Of a DNA stretch of 64,000 nucleotides, positions 10,626-20,885 are shown piece after piece. Source of the stretch: Neodiprion pinetum (taxonomy: Eukaryota; Arthropoda; Insecta; Hymenoptera; Diprionidae). The position numbers and the translations under genes are program-made. The notes under the pieces were generated by a model. That model was given only the letters and a program-made list of their open reading frames with translations, ran no database searches and was not told where the DNA came from. Position 1 is the stretch's first letter; each line of letters opens with the position of its first letter. The stretch covers positions 16,762,970 to 16,826,969 of the forward strand of contig NC_060237.1 in assembly GCF_021155775.2 (NCBI RefSeq). The letters run 5' to 3'.

Positions 10626-11299
10626 GAATCTCTGTAATAAAAAAACGGTGAAAAACACATTCTTGAAACTTCACTTATCGCTTTGAGCAGGCCTTGTGAA
10701 GGTACAGTATTTTTTTCAGATTTTTCAATCATGTCCTACATCGTGAAAATGACTCTAAAATAACGCCGCGACGCCGCCGCGGGGTAGCGGTGGACGGCAA
10801 CCGGCCGCCCGCCATTACGTAGAGACTCGACGCGCCGCAATTTCATGCGCATCGACACCTTTAATGATTTTTTACTCGAAAACGAAGAAAAACACCCCTC
10901 TGGAATTGATTCACAGGTTGTAGTACAGTTCAAGGAACATGTCAGAATTTTAAAAAAATTTTTTGATCGTGTCGGTCACTGTTTTAAAAATCTTTGAAAA
11001 ATTAATTGTTAAATAAACAATTGATAACAACTTTTTTTTACCATTTCGTATTTTTTTTTAAATTCTATGGAGCTTTCCGCGTAATTTGAAAAAAAAAAAA
11101 AAATTTTATCTAATTTGTTGCCGAAGTTATGAATTTTTGAAAAAAATGGGAGTCTAATTTGTTATTGTTAATAAAAAATCGAATTTTGCATTATGAGATT
11201 CGCGCTTTGGCACAAAAATCTAACTCCCCTTACACAATCCACATGCCAAATTAAAAAAATATCTGAGAGATGACTGATCCGGTTGACGCGGAATAGCCC
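10626..11299 (-). repeat. Right terminal inverted repeat, 674 bp
   Basis: Reverse complement of 7250-7923, from GAATCTCTGTAAT to CGCGGAATAGCCC, including the GC-rich block at about 10759-10854. It starts about 250 bp after the transposase stop; the AATAAA at 10635-10640 at its inner edge could serve as poly(A) signal for the transposase transcript. Confidence 0.93.
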
Positions 11300-11319
11300 G
11301 TATACGTCGGTCAGAGACC

Positions 11320-11515
11320 AGGACCAGAAACTAACCAGGAACTCGACAGTTCGTCTGGACAGGCACTAGGCAACATTGCCTTACACGCCTCGTAATTGAA
11401 ACTCGACAGTTTTCCTGGCCATTAACTGGCTAGACAGAAGGAAAACTGGACAGGGTCTGGCCAGCGCCTATTTTCAATTTCTACACGAGTAGAGCGGGTA
11501 GAATATCTGTCAGGT
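11320..11515. other. Short host segment with a small hairpin
   Basis: AACTCGACAGTT occurs twice (11339 and 11399 regions), and CAGTTTTCCT (11407-11416) pairs with AGGAAAACTG (11439-11448) across a 22-nt loop. No gene is seen. Confidence 0.5.
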
Positions 11516-11519
11516 TATA

Positions 11520-11956
11520 GGGGAGACCGGGGCGTGACGAACCCCCTAAGCCACTAATTATTTTTTGTGGCTTTTGAGCACCAGGTAAAGATTATTTTGA
11601 TCCATTCCGGGCAAATTCATAATTATTTCGCCATAATTTGGAAAATAAATAAAATAAAATTACGGGGATACAAGGGACCCCCTACAAAAATTTCACCAGA
11701 AAAATTTTTTTTCAATCAACTGCATCCTTCAATTTTAAGCATATTGAATAAATCATTGATCATTTATTATCATGTATGATAAAAAAAATTTATATTCCGG
11801 AGTAAATGGCCTTCACCTAATATATAATTTTTAAAAAATCGATAAAAAAAATTGGATTGCACCATAAGAATGTTCATTCTTTAATTTAATACATTTAAAA
11901 AAAACAACTTATTTCAACCAAATTTTTTTAGCGGTCCGGCATGCGCCGGTCTCCCC
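11520..11956. mobile_element. Miniature inverted-repeat element, GGGGAGACCGG ends
   Basis: Starts GGGGAGACCGGGGCGTGACG and ends with the matching CGCCGGTCTCCCC. TATA is present on both sides (11516-11519 and 11957-11960), consistent with a TA-type target duplication. The 437-bp interior is AT-rich and non-coding. Confidence 0.75.
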
Positions 11957-11960
11957 TATA

Positions 11961-13739
11961 AGTGGATAATGTAGATGGTCATCGATAATAATAAATCAAT
12001 AATTTCTGTATACTCTCCTGGGTATAAAGCAAGAGAAGCTACGATTTATCGATAAAATCTCATGAATTTCGACCAACATGATATACTAACATATATTAAT
12101 GATATAAAACATGACTCAATCGCCGGCTTTTCTCCACGTGTTTTAGCGCCGTCAAAATTTTCGTTTTTACGGAAAAACTCTGCAACCATACTCACATCAA
12201 TTTCCGGCAAGTTGTTTGAGGTTACTATGTGGAAACCAATGTCACTCATAATTTCGCAAAAACACTAATTATATTAAGAATGCGGATTGTGTGTAAACAA
12301 CATGGTCGATGCATCTGTGTGCCGAGCCTTGGATTGTTGTCGATTTTTAATTACGAGTGGGTGCAGCCGGTCGCTGATACCTGGCGCATAGGATTGGCCA
12401 CCTTCTTTTGTAGAGAGATTTTGATTCGCTCCGAGACCAACTGCTGACAACCCTGTACGATAATTAAAAATCATGAGTCGAGCGACTTTCTGTGTCATTT
12501 CTTATAAAAATATCTTATACCACGCGTCAAATACACCGAGATGGACAACCGCATTTATCACTGATTCTATATCTATAAGCATCAAGCGTATATCATATAT
12601 ACACCTGTATATACTAGTTTTAAAGTAGTGGAAAATTCTTGATCAAACTGACGATTTCCACGATGTTGGAAATATCACAACTGTAGGTATATTTCAGCTC
12701 TCCGTTCACCAATTGCATTGATACAGACCTTAAGTGATAACTCTTCAAAACGATGTTTTAAATAAAATTGTCAAATGTCGCGAATTATCGTGAAAGAGGG
12801 GAATATGTGATAAAATTTTCGCCGTGTAGGCCAAAGGTTTTTCTTAGGAGTAAAAGAGAGTGCATCGACTCGTGCGCTGAATTATTATAAAAATAAACTC
12901 TAATGAACTTGGCGCGAGAAACTACCGTCTCTCTTTATTGCTTCTTCTGGAGCTGGTGTCCCCTTGTCCGTCATTGTGCGGAGCAAAGCGGAGTCAACCA
13001 ACATCGCTGACGTTGAACACTTGACGATATTATAAACATCGGCCTGCCTAAACGAACTATGTTTTCTTGCACGCTCGTGAAAATAGCTCTACAGCCCCTA
13101 ACCAATATTGTACACATTCCTGACCGGTTATACACACAAGCAATTCATTGCAGCAATGTTCACACTTCGTTAGAATATCTAATTTCTATCACTATATTAC
13201 ATGCGTGGCGTTGCCTTGCAAGTTATAATTAAAAAACTAGCAAAAGTTTCACGATCCCGTTCAATTTTCATCAACCCATGTGAATATTCTTAAGACCGAT
13301 CATTATTTACATCATTTCGGTGTGCACATTTTTTTGAGGGCGTCACATACTGGATTTAGATGGGCGAATGGTCCCTTCAAGATTCTTCTGATTCAGTTGA
13401 AAATGAACATACAGGGAGATTCTGATTTGCTAAATATGTAACCAGCATATGGCAAAAACGTCCATTTCCTTACATGTATGTTACACGTTTACTTTATTAA
13501 GTTATTCATTAATTTTCATGTAAATACGGGTCATTTCATGCAAATTCGATGCTGCCAGTCAACGCGAATCTTTATTTCTTATGCCATGACCCTTACTCTG
13601 GCATAAACTAACACTCTGCAATTTTTACAATTCAAACAAAGTCATTTTCTCAAACAATGATCAAGAGATATTCGCGATGAGTCGATGTTTATAGGCGAAT
13701 ATCGCGTAATCGGTTAGAGTTAGGAAAATTCTATAATAG
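11961..13739. other. No recognised gene
   Basis: Mixed-composition sequence. The open frames of up to 74 codons here have no recognisable domains. No repeat structure was seen. Confidence 0.4.
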
Positions 13740-13890
13740 TCTGTATTTAGATAGTTCATAAAGTAGGCCGTAGATGAGAAAAAAAATTCAAAATTTTTGC
13801 GTTTTTTTACGAGTTATTTGAATGGAAAATGGAAAAAAAAAATAGGCACCTCTAAATATTAATATTGAGAGCTCATATTTGAGTGCGTTA
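13740..13890 (-). repeat. Fragment of the fold-back family at 56330-57157
   Basis: Read on the minus strand this gives CAAATATGAGCTCTCAATAT, GAGGTGCCTATTTT and CCATTTTCCATTCAAATAAC, which parallels the left arm of the 56330 element (AATATGAGCTCTTAATATCA, TTTGCCTCTATCC, TTTTCCATTTAAATAACAC). Only one arm is evident here. Confidence 0.55.
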
Positions 13891-14766
13891 TTCTAATTGA
13901 GATGCTCTACCGAAATCATGATCCGAGTTGAAAAAATTTTCTTTTATTTTTCGTCAAACCGTATGTTATATTTTATGGCATGCACTGCTAATAATAAATT
14001 AGATTTGTTATTACAAACTCTATTCTTGTGCCGACATCACAATGAAATTCAAAAGAAGTTTCACATTTTCTGTCAACAACTTTAATACCTTGTGCGTTAA
14101 TTAGCACAGACTAAAAATGTGTGGATCTGACGCACCATGAGCCAGTTCAATACGCAAACCATGACCTTCTTCCGGAACCACTACATCGAAGGTACCTGGT
14201 GATATTTGCCAACCTCTACACTACATACTACACTGGATCACATACTTGATGATCCATCTCAATGTGCAGCATTTTTTAATTCACTTTAATTTGTTTTCCG
14301 TCCACCACAATCTCGAGAGGGATGATCGACGCAATCTACACCTCGGTGACATCGATGCGTTTCACTTGATTCACAGTTGCCTCTGTATTTTTGTTGAAAA
14401 AATGCAGTCTGATTGGCCGGTAAAAAGTAGGAGACGAAGGCCGCGGATTTTCCTAAGTAATAATTTATTCGTCAGATTTATAATCAAGAAAAACAAGTTT
14501 CAAAGGTTCAAAGGAGTGGAGTTAAAAATAAAGGTACGCCAGAATTGTCGTCGTCATTTAACGTTTCTTTAAATTCGTTTTTGCCAAACCTTCCATCACA
14601 ACCTCATTTGCATATCAAATCGATATTGCGTAAATTTTGCTGATTGAAAGTTCTGACAACTTCTCCTTGAGTTAGCAGTAGACGATTACACGTATGCTCT
14701 AATGAAGCCTGCAAATTGATTTATGGGCTCCATCGTAAACAACTCGACTACTTTGTAGTTTTTATG
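13891..14766. other. No recognised gene
   Basis: Open frames of up to about 108 codons show no recognisable motif, and no repeat structure was seen. Confidence 0.35.
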
Positions 14767-14838
14767 AGCACTAGTGCTTAACAGCAACTTTTATAAGCGC
14801 TAGTGCTTGAACGTCAAGTTTTAACTAGCACTAGTGCT
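14767..14838. repeat. Three spaced AGCACTAGTGCT palindromes
   Basis: AGCACTAGTGCT at 14767-14778, AGCGCTAGTGCT (one change) at 14796-14807 and AGCACTAGTGCT at 14827-14838. Start-to-start distances are 29 and 31 bp, roughly three helical turns. Perfect 12-bp palindromes at regular spacing suggest a cluster of sites for a dimeric DNA-binding protein, or a small decayed tandem repeat. Confidence 0.7.
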
Positions 14839-15781
14839 TATAAGAACTTAACAATATTCTCGTTTTCGACAGTAAATAGACAACAGGAAAATACGAATTG
14901 TGGCATGTGTGCATGTACGGACTTCTTGACTTACGTGAGTTTCCACTCGTCAAGAAATCTCTATTTTATACGCACTTGCCACGAAAATAACTATTCCGCA
15001 GTCTTCTCGATGACAGTTCCATTCAACCTATGCGGACTATACAATTTTTTCACCTTCCAAACGGTTTCGTATTTTGGGTACAATCTGCAATTATTATTCC
15101 TTCCCGATGCTCGAATCGCATTGTATTTTGTTTTGGTGATCTCAGCTTCAACTATGAGTGAAAGTCATAAAAATTATCTTGGAACCCAACGCCACCTGAT
15201 GGATCACAGTTTTTAACTAGCGGACCATTTTCAATTACTTAGACAGCTCTTTTGCAAGTTTCTATGCATTGAAATTATATTTTTTATTTTTCTTATATAA
15301 TAATCGAATTCTATTATGTAATTTGAGTTGGGAAAAATAGTACCACTAATTTTCAGCCGATTCTTCCAAAAAATGATGAATTGTATGCTTTTATTGATTT
15401 ATTATGAATATTATTCAACTCATAAATCGTTGATCGAGAAATACTACTTTTGTAAACTTACGAAGCAGTTCATCAACATTCTTCTTTTTCTTCGAAAGCG
15501 GTGAAACAAGCGGAGAGGTACACTTTTATAAGCCTATGTGTTTCCCCCGACAATTCACCGATCAGAGTGAGAGGGAATCCCTGCAGTTGCTGTTCTCTCT
15601 GTCTTATCACGGCTTCAGATCCGTGCGCAAAGCGCGTTTTGTTTGTTTCTAGATGTGAGTTTAGTTTACTACGAACCGAAGCGTAAACGACAGCTGACAG
15701 CAAGTGTAAGCTTCTTTGCATTTTTTGATCTGTATACATTGCTTACAACGAAAAAAAAACAATGCAAAACGCAACTCGACT
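14839..15781. other. No recognised gene
   Basis: No domain-bearing frame on either strand and no clear repeat structure. Confidence 0.35.
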
Positions 15782-16148
15782 ATGGATTCTACGAGTTCAC
15801 GATGGCGTAAACGGAAAATAAGTCGAACTGCAAGAATCGAGACTGCTAAAAGAGCGATTGAAAACCGACGGGGAGAACAGGACAAAGAACCTGAACAATT
15901 TCTTCCACTGATTCCAATTGGTGCACCACATCTTGGCCCATTTGGGATGCATGTTGATTGTGCATCGCTGCCATCGCCATCAACTTCTCATCATCCATCA
16001 CTGCGAAAGCTACAACAAACAAAAGAATGCTCGAAACTTTTGCTTCGACGGTGTCATCGGAGACAGGCGAGACTAATGAAAATTATGATATATTTTAGTT
16101 CATTCTAGTATCTGGCAGCCGTTCGATCAGGCGGTTGAAAATTTAGTG
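15782..16148 (+). pseudogene. Possible degenerate exon, function unknown
   Basis: From ATG 15782 the frame reads a basic start (MDSTSSRWRKRKISRTARIE) and a proline/serine-rich middle, and stays open to 16108. Near 16027 a second frame gives an acidic Ser/Thr stretch (ASTVSSETGETNENYD). Near 16107 a third gives SIWQPFDQAVENL, immediately followed by a GTGAGT splice-donor-like site at 16149. Three coding-like segments in three frames suggest an exon broken by small indels, possibly of an old transposon. No family is recognised, and the coding-like look could be chance. Confidence 0.3.
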
Positions 16149-17403
16149 AGTATTGCTAACTGTGTTGACTAAGGCCAACTGAATATTTCAAATTATTTAC
16201 TAATTTATGTATCCTATTACTATAAATAATTTGATATTGACTTGGAACTAAATATTATTTTGCTTAGGTACTCATTATTGTCAATTTATGTTTTATGCGA
16301 TGCGAATTTCGAAATGATGCCGGAAGAAGATTCTCTCTAGGCAACACTTGAGAAGAAGCAACATCAATCTGTAAAGGCGCAGACTTCCAAATAATATATG
16401 ATTATTCGTCATCCTTTTCTACTTGGACTAGACAGTCTGGAGAATTGGTAATTCTTGTTTATGTAAAAATATGAAACCTATATTTTTTGCACTTCGAAAC
16501 GCTCCAGGTGCAAGTATTTTGCTCCGATTAAGTTCTAATTTGGCATAAACCTGCGCACATATGTTATATACTCACGTTAGTATCGATTTCTTTATAGTGC
16601 CAAAGGAACATATGATTCCAGTTATTGGTAACGTTGAAAATGCTCAAAATTTGAGATGTCAATTTCGAACTACGGTTTCCGAGAAACTAGTGCTTTGATC
16701 GTAAATTCCATACTAGGGTTTCATCGGCTTAGTGCCCTAAGTGAGACGTGCGAATATGAATATGATCCGAGCATTCTTAATGCGCAGGGAAAGTTTCGAA
16801 GTTTGGTATTTTCGTGCTATATTTCAACTCGTAACTTTTATAATTTTTAACGAAACTTCAAGTTCAACCAATTATTTTATTAGGCTTTTCGCGTAAATTC
16901 AGATAATCAAAACGGAATTTCAAATTCAGGAAAAATGTAAAAGTTTTTAGTTTCGATAGGGTCCTCTCTTAAACTCGTGATCATGTTCTTTCAGCTTCCG
17001 GTTCTACTGCTGCTCGGTGCCTTGAAAAAGACCGTGCGGTATTAGATACCTCGTGAAGTCCTGAATCGGTATTTAACCGTTTCGACTTATTACTGGACGA
17101 ATTAAATTCTGTCGAATTAGCACGATTACAACAATTCGTTATTCTGTAAAATAACTGACAATGAGATGGCTTAATAAAATGTGTAATAAATGAGCGGTTC
17201 TCCGAAAATAATTATTCTGCTTCAGGGAAAAAATAATTAATAACATTTTTCAATTTTCAATTTTCGCTTATGTGGGTGTCCGCCACAAAAGTCAAAGAAA
17301 CTTCAGGTTGAATCAATACAGTGTAAGTAACCCATGATAAAACTGATTTCTCGGTAGCATCACCGACCAATTCCATGCGTACGTAAGATATGATTTTTTA
17401 TGG
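16149..17403. other. No recognised gene
   Basis: No coding or structured repeat signal was seen. Confidence 0.4.
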
Positions 17404-17538
17404 TATAGTTTTCAGTAGTATAATTTCGTGTAAAATAATTTTGTGGTGAATAATTCCGTGCAGAATAATTTTGTGTAGTATAGTTTTGTGTGGTATAATT
17501 TTGTTTAGTACAATTTTATATGTTATAGTTTCCTGTAA
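17404..17538 (+). repeat. Tandem array, 15-bp unit x 9
   Basis: Nine consecutive units of exactly 15 bp with consensus TATAATTTTGTGTAG: for example TATAGTTTTCAGTAG, TATAATTTCGTGTAA, AATAATTTTGTGTAG, TATAGTTTTGTGTGG and TATAATTTTGTTTAG. Substitutions are frequent but no indel breaks the register over 135 bp. Confidence 0.9.
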
Positions 17539-19580
17539 TCCGCCACTCGCGCGTGAAAAAATCTCGAAATTTAATTAGTACGAACAAGTGAAACAAGACA
17601 CAAAACACTCCTGCAGGAATTGCATTCATATTACAGGATCCAATTCACTTTTATATTTTCCACTTAAAGTTTTTCAAAATCGAAAGAGCAACGAACGTTA
17701 GCTTGACATTTGATTTGCAACACACACGTGACACTGGAGAAGTTCAACTTAGAACTGGCCGAATGGAAGGTCTTCGATTCACTTTCTATTCCCGTTATAA
17801 CCCACGAGGGCCTAATTCTGAGAACTCATATTTCAATTTTTTATCAGCACTCCAGCACGATTCCTCGCCGCGCAAGTTCTTCAGAATCAAAACTTGACGT
17901 TCTATCGTATCATGCGGTTTCAGCGACTGATACCCGGATGCAGCTGCACGAACGTTGTAACGAAATGCCCGTTTTCCATCACAATAGAATAAACAAATTA
18001 AAGGAATAAACAATTTGGTGTATATAATAAAATTGTCGTTATTTGTATAAATATGATCGAATATGGGTAAAAGGAATATAAATAGATGTACGGTAAACTT
18101 ATCGACAGCAATCCACGTCTGATTTTATCCTCGTGTTTGTCCAGTTTCGTCCGTTAATTTATTCGACTGCGCTGTGTTGTATTTTCGTATGTTCCTTTAA
18201 AGATATACATTTTTCCTTTTTTTCTCTTTATGTGTAATTTAAGTGAATATTCAGCTCTAAAATTTAGTGAATTTTCAAATACACAATTAGTTTTTCTTTC
18301 AAAAGTTCACGCCATTTTTATAAGTATATCTATTTATGTGTTGACCCATGTTATTCGTTTGGTTGCCGTCGAGAGAGTGAGAGCGAGAAACGGTGAGGAC
18401 GAAATTTATAGGCTACGACGGTCAAGCCTTTACATCTACATACATCAAAATCTTATTGTGATTTAGGCGGGCTTATTCGACTGTTACAACGTATAGTCTA
18501 ATTGCACCCCGCACTGATACCACAATACCTGGATTATGTAACGATATTGTGAGACCTTCGTTAATCGGTGAAGTAATTAGTCTGAATAAGTTTCTGATTT
18601 CTCGCAGTAATATGACTTCGGTCGTTTGTAGTAGAACAAAAACTCTATCATCGCAATAAAAATTTTGCCTCTGGTCACAAATTATTTCGACCGCAATATT
18701 TCCGGTGCGATAATTATTGCGCGTAATCATCCGTAAGCATGGAAGTTGTGAATATTTTGAAAATTGCATACATACGCAGTTGTACTTGGAGATATTTTTT
18801 ACGAATTATACTTTATTTCATTTTTTATCGCATACCGGACAGAGTATACGAAAAGTTAATGACGTCACCGATTCGCTGCGCGTATGTTCTTTTCGCACCG
18901 GACCCTTCGTTAGGGTCACGAACACAGCCGTTGCATCTTCACCGTGGTGAAATATTGATTTGTTCTCATCGCTTAACAACCGTATTATGTGTTGGCCCGT
19001 TCTCTCCCCCGCCATGCCTTTTCAGACGATCACACTTGCGACTTCAATGGGCCGTATAATCGGATTACGCTACAATGCATCCCATGAAAATCTGTAACAC
19101 TGCGCACACAGGCCCATCTGTTGCAGTTTCCACCGGCTGCATAGTACCTATGCGCCTTGAAACGATTAGGCTTAGCCACGTCTAATTTGCCAATTGCTTC
19201 AAACCGCCGCACGCGTTGCAAAACCTGCGCCACGCTCAACCTTTTTACCAATAGAAACGCGAGGAATTCTGGGAAAACTTTCCACCATGTAACGCAGCTA
19301 GAGGATATCAACAGCTGTACTTGGCGAATTTTTACCAACAAAAGTTTACCCCCTTTGCAGGGCAATGACACTCGGAGAGTGCCACTTCGTTTTATGCGGT
19401 TATTTCTTATTTTTCTGCAAATAGAACAATAACAATTGCACTTTCGAGCCTTGGAGACTTCAGGACAGTTATTAAAGATAAGTTAATCGTTTTTTTTTTT
19501 TTTTACGTAAATATTAATTTTGCAACTGTTATAATCAATCAAAGTGTGAATAATTACAATGACGGATTCGTGATCGGTGA
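17539..19580. other. No recognised gene
   Basis: Overlapping short open frames on both strands at 17.7-19.4 kb are mutually exclusive and lack domain signatures. No clear repeat structure was seen. Confidence 0.35.
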
Positions 19581-19589
19581 CCCAAAAAA

Positions 19590-19748
19590 AAACCCCTACC
19601 CCTCTATACCAAATTTCATCAAAATCTGTTCCGTAGATTTAATGCGCCCCTGAAAGGGAAGGGAAGATCGGAGTGCCGATGAAGTGAGCAAATCGTGTTC
19701 AGAAATTTTCTCTTCCAGGGAGTAGAGGAATCCTTTCAAACTTCGAGT
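19590..19748 (+). repeat. Dispersed repeat, copy of 2971-3053
   Basis: The 19667-19748 part matches 2971-3053 in direct orientation. The preceding part contains CCAAATTTCATCAAAATCTG, a sequence style common in insect interspersed repeats. No coding potential. Confidence 0.5.
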
Positions 19749-20207
19749 TAAGGATGCATGAGACCTAAAATCAGATCAAAAATGTCTCATATCAAAAACA
19801 TAACGAAACGAATGTTACACAAGGCAACTGAAGCTGATCAAGTTGAATCTGATTCGAGAACGTCTCTGTGATCCAGATGAGACCGTTCCAGTACTAAAAT
19901 TCAATTGTAAGCACCTTGTTATTAACAATGACGAGAAATCATTTAATTTCGTTATTTTTTTACCAAAAAGTCCGTACAATTCGTTTGATGATACTACAAA
20001 ATCGGCGAGCCTCGGGTGCTTCGGATCCCCTCGGCATCCTGAGAATCGCTCTCGCGTCAATGTCACGCTGTTCACCCCCCTTAACACACAATGTACTATT
20101 TTAGCTGCCGGTGGTTTTAATTTTTTTCCGGTTTCCCGCGAAATTTTATTCCCTGCAGAAGGGCGACCTGGGCATGTAAGTTCTCCCACCTCTAGTTACG
20201 GTGCTAA

Positions 20208-20462
20208 CAAGGAAGGTCACCTTACTGTACCCCCACAACCTGGGTCAAAAAAATTATATTTTGTAGTTCACACCAAAGTATAAACCCTCACAAAAAATTA
20301 GCGGCCCACTCGCATATTTAAGGGGTGAAATTAATTCTCAAAAATCGGTGGTTTTTTCGTTTTTCGCTGATATCTTCGAAACAAGAATAGATGCGGCAAA
20401 AGTTTAAATAGCAAAGTTGTTCATTTTTCAGTGCTCTGCAATAATATGTAGTCGAAAATTGG
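20208..20462 (+). repeat. Left TIR of the pogo-like element
   Basis: About 255 bp, pairing with 22912-23166. Inner landmarks are GTGCTCTGCAATAATATGTA on this side and CATAATATTGCAGAGCAC on the other. Confidence 0.87.
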
Positions 20463-20885
20463 AAACAATTTTTTTATTTTTTTTTATTTAAAAAAAAGTG
20501 TTTTTTAATACATTTTTCGTCATTTGATCACTGAAAAAGTTCTTGTTTCGCCTGAAAATTAAACAAGGTTGACAAATCCGTCAAACGGAATATGTTTATA
20601 TTTATACATATATACGTTTAGTAAATCCACATATGCTGTTCCACCCTAATCGTAAAATACTCATAAATCTTTTACATCTAGTTTAGTTTTGTGCATCCAT
20701 TTTAGTACAAGCGAATAAGTATCACATGATTTTTTTTCATTTTATATAAAACTTTATTTAACATGCATGTCGTTTTTTTATTTACTAGAAACCTTTAATT
20801 CATATATTATATAGCTATTAAAATATCTAGTACTCATGACAGGAAAAAAAGCAGACAATGCACTTATCAGTTTCTTCATTTCGTA

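Larger units (their letters stand above)
7250..11299 (+). mobile_element. Autonomous-looking DNA transposon, 4.05 kb, long TIRs
   Basis: The element begins GGGCTATTCCGCGTCAACCG and ends in the exact reverse complement. It is flanked by GTAT on both sides (7246-7249 and 11300-11303), a 4-bp target duplication. It contains 674-bp inverted repeats, a tandem 203-bp duplication, a TATA box and one long + strand frame for a DDD transposase-like protein. I found no mismatch between the TIRs where I compared them, which points to recent insertion or gene conversion. A 4-bp duplication is known for Sola-type and a few other cut-and-paste superfamilies; the assignment is tentative. Confidence 0.9.

Noticed and set aside
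17404..17538. CRISPR-like array
   Set aside because: Units are contiguous 15-mers without spacers. This is a eukaryotic tandem repeat.
19843..20283. 146-codon + frame
   Set aside because: Runs across the transposon boundary at 20208 into the TIR, so it cannot be an ancestral gene. It has no domain.
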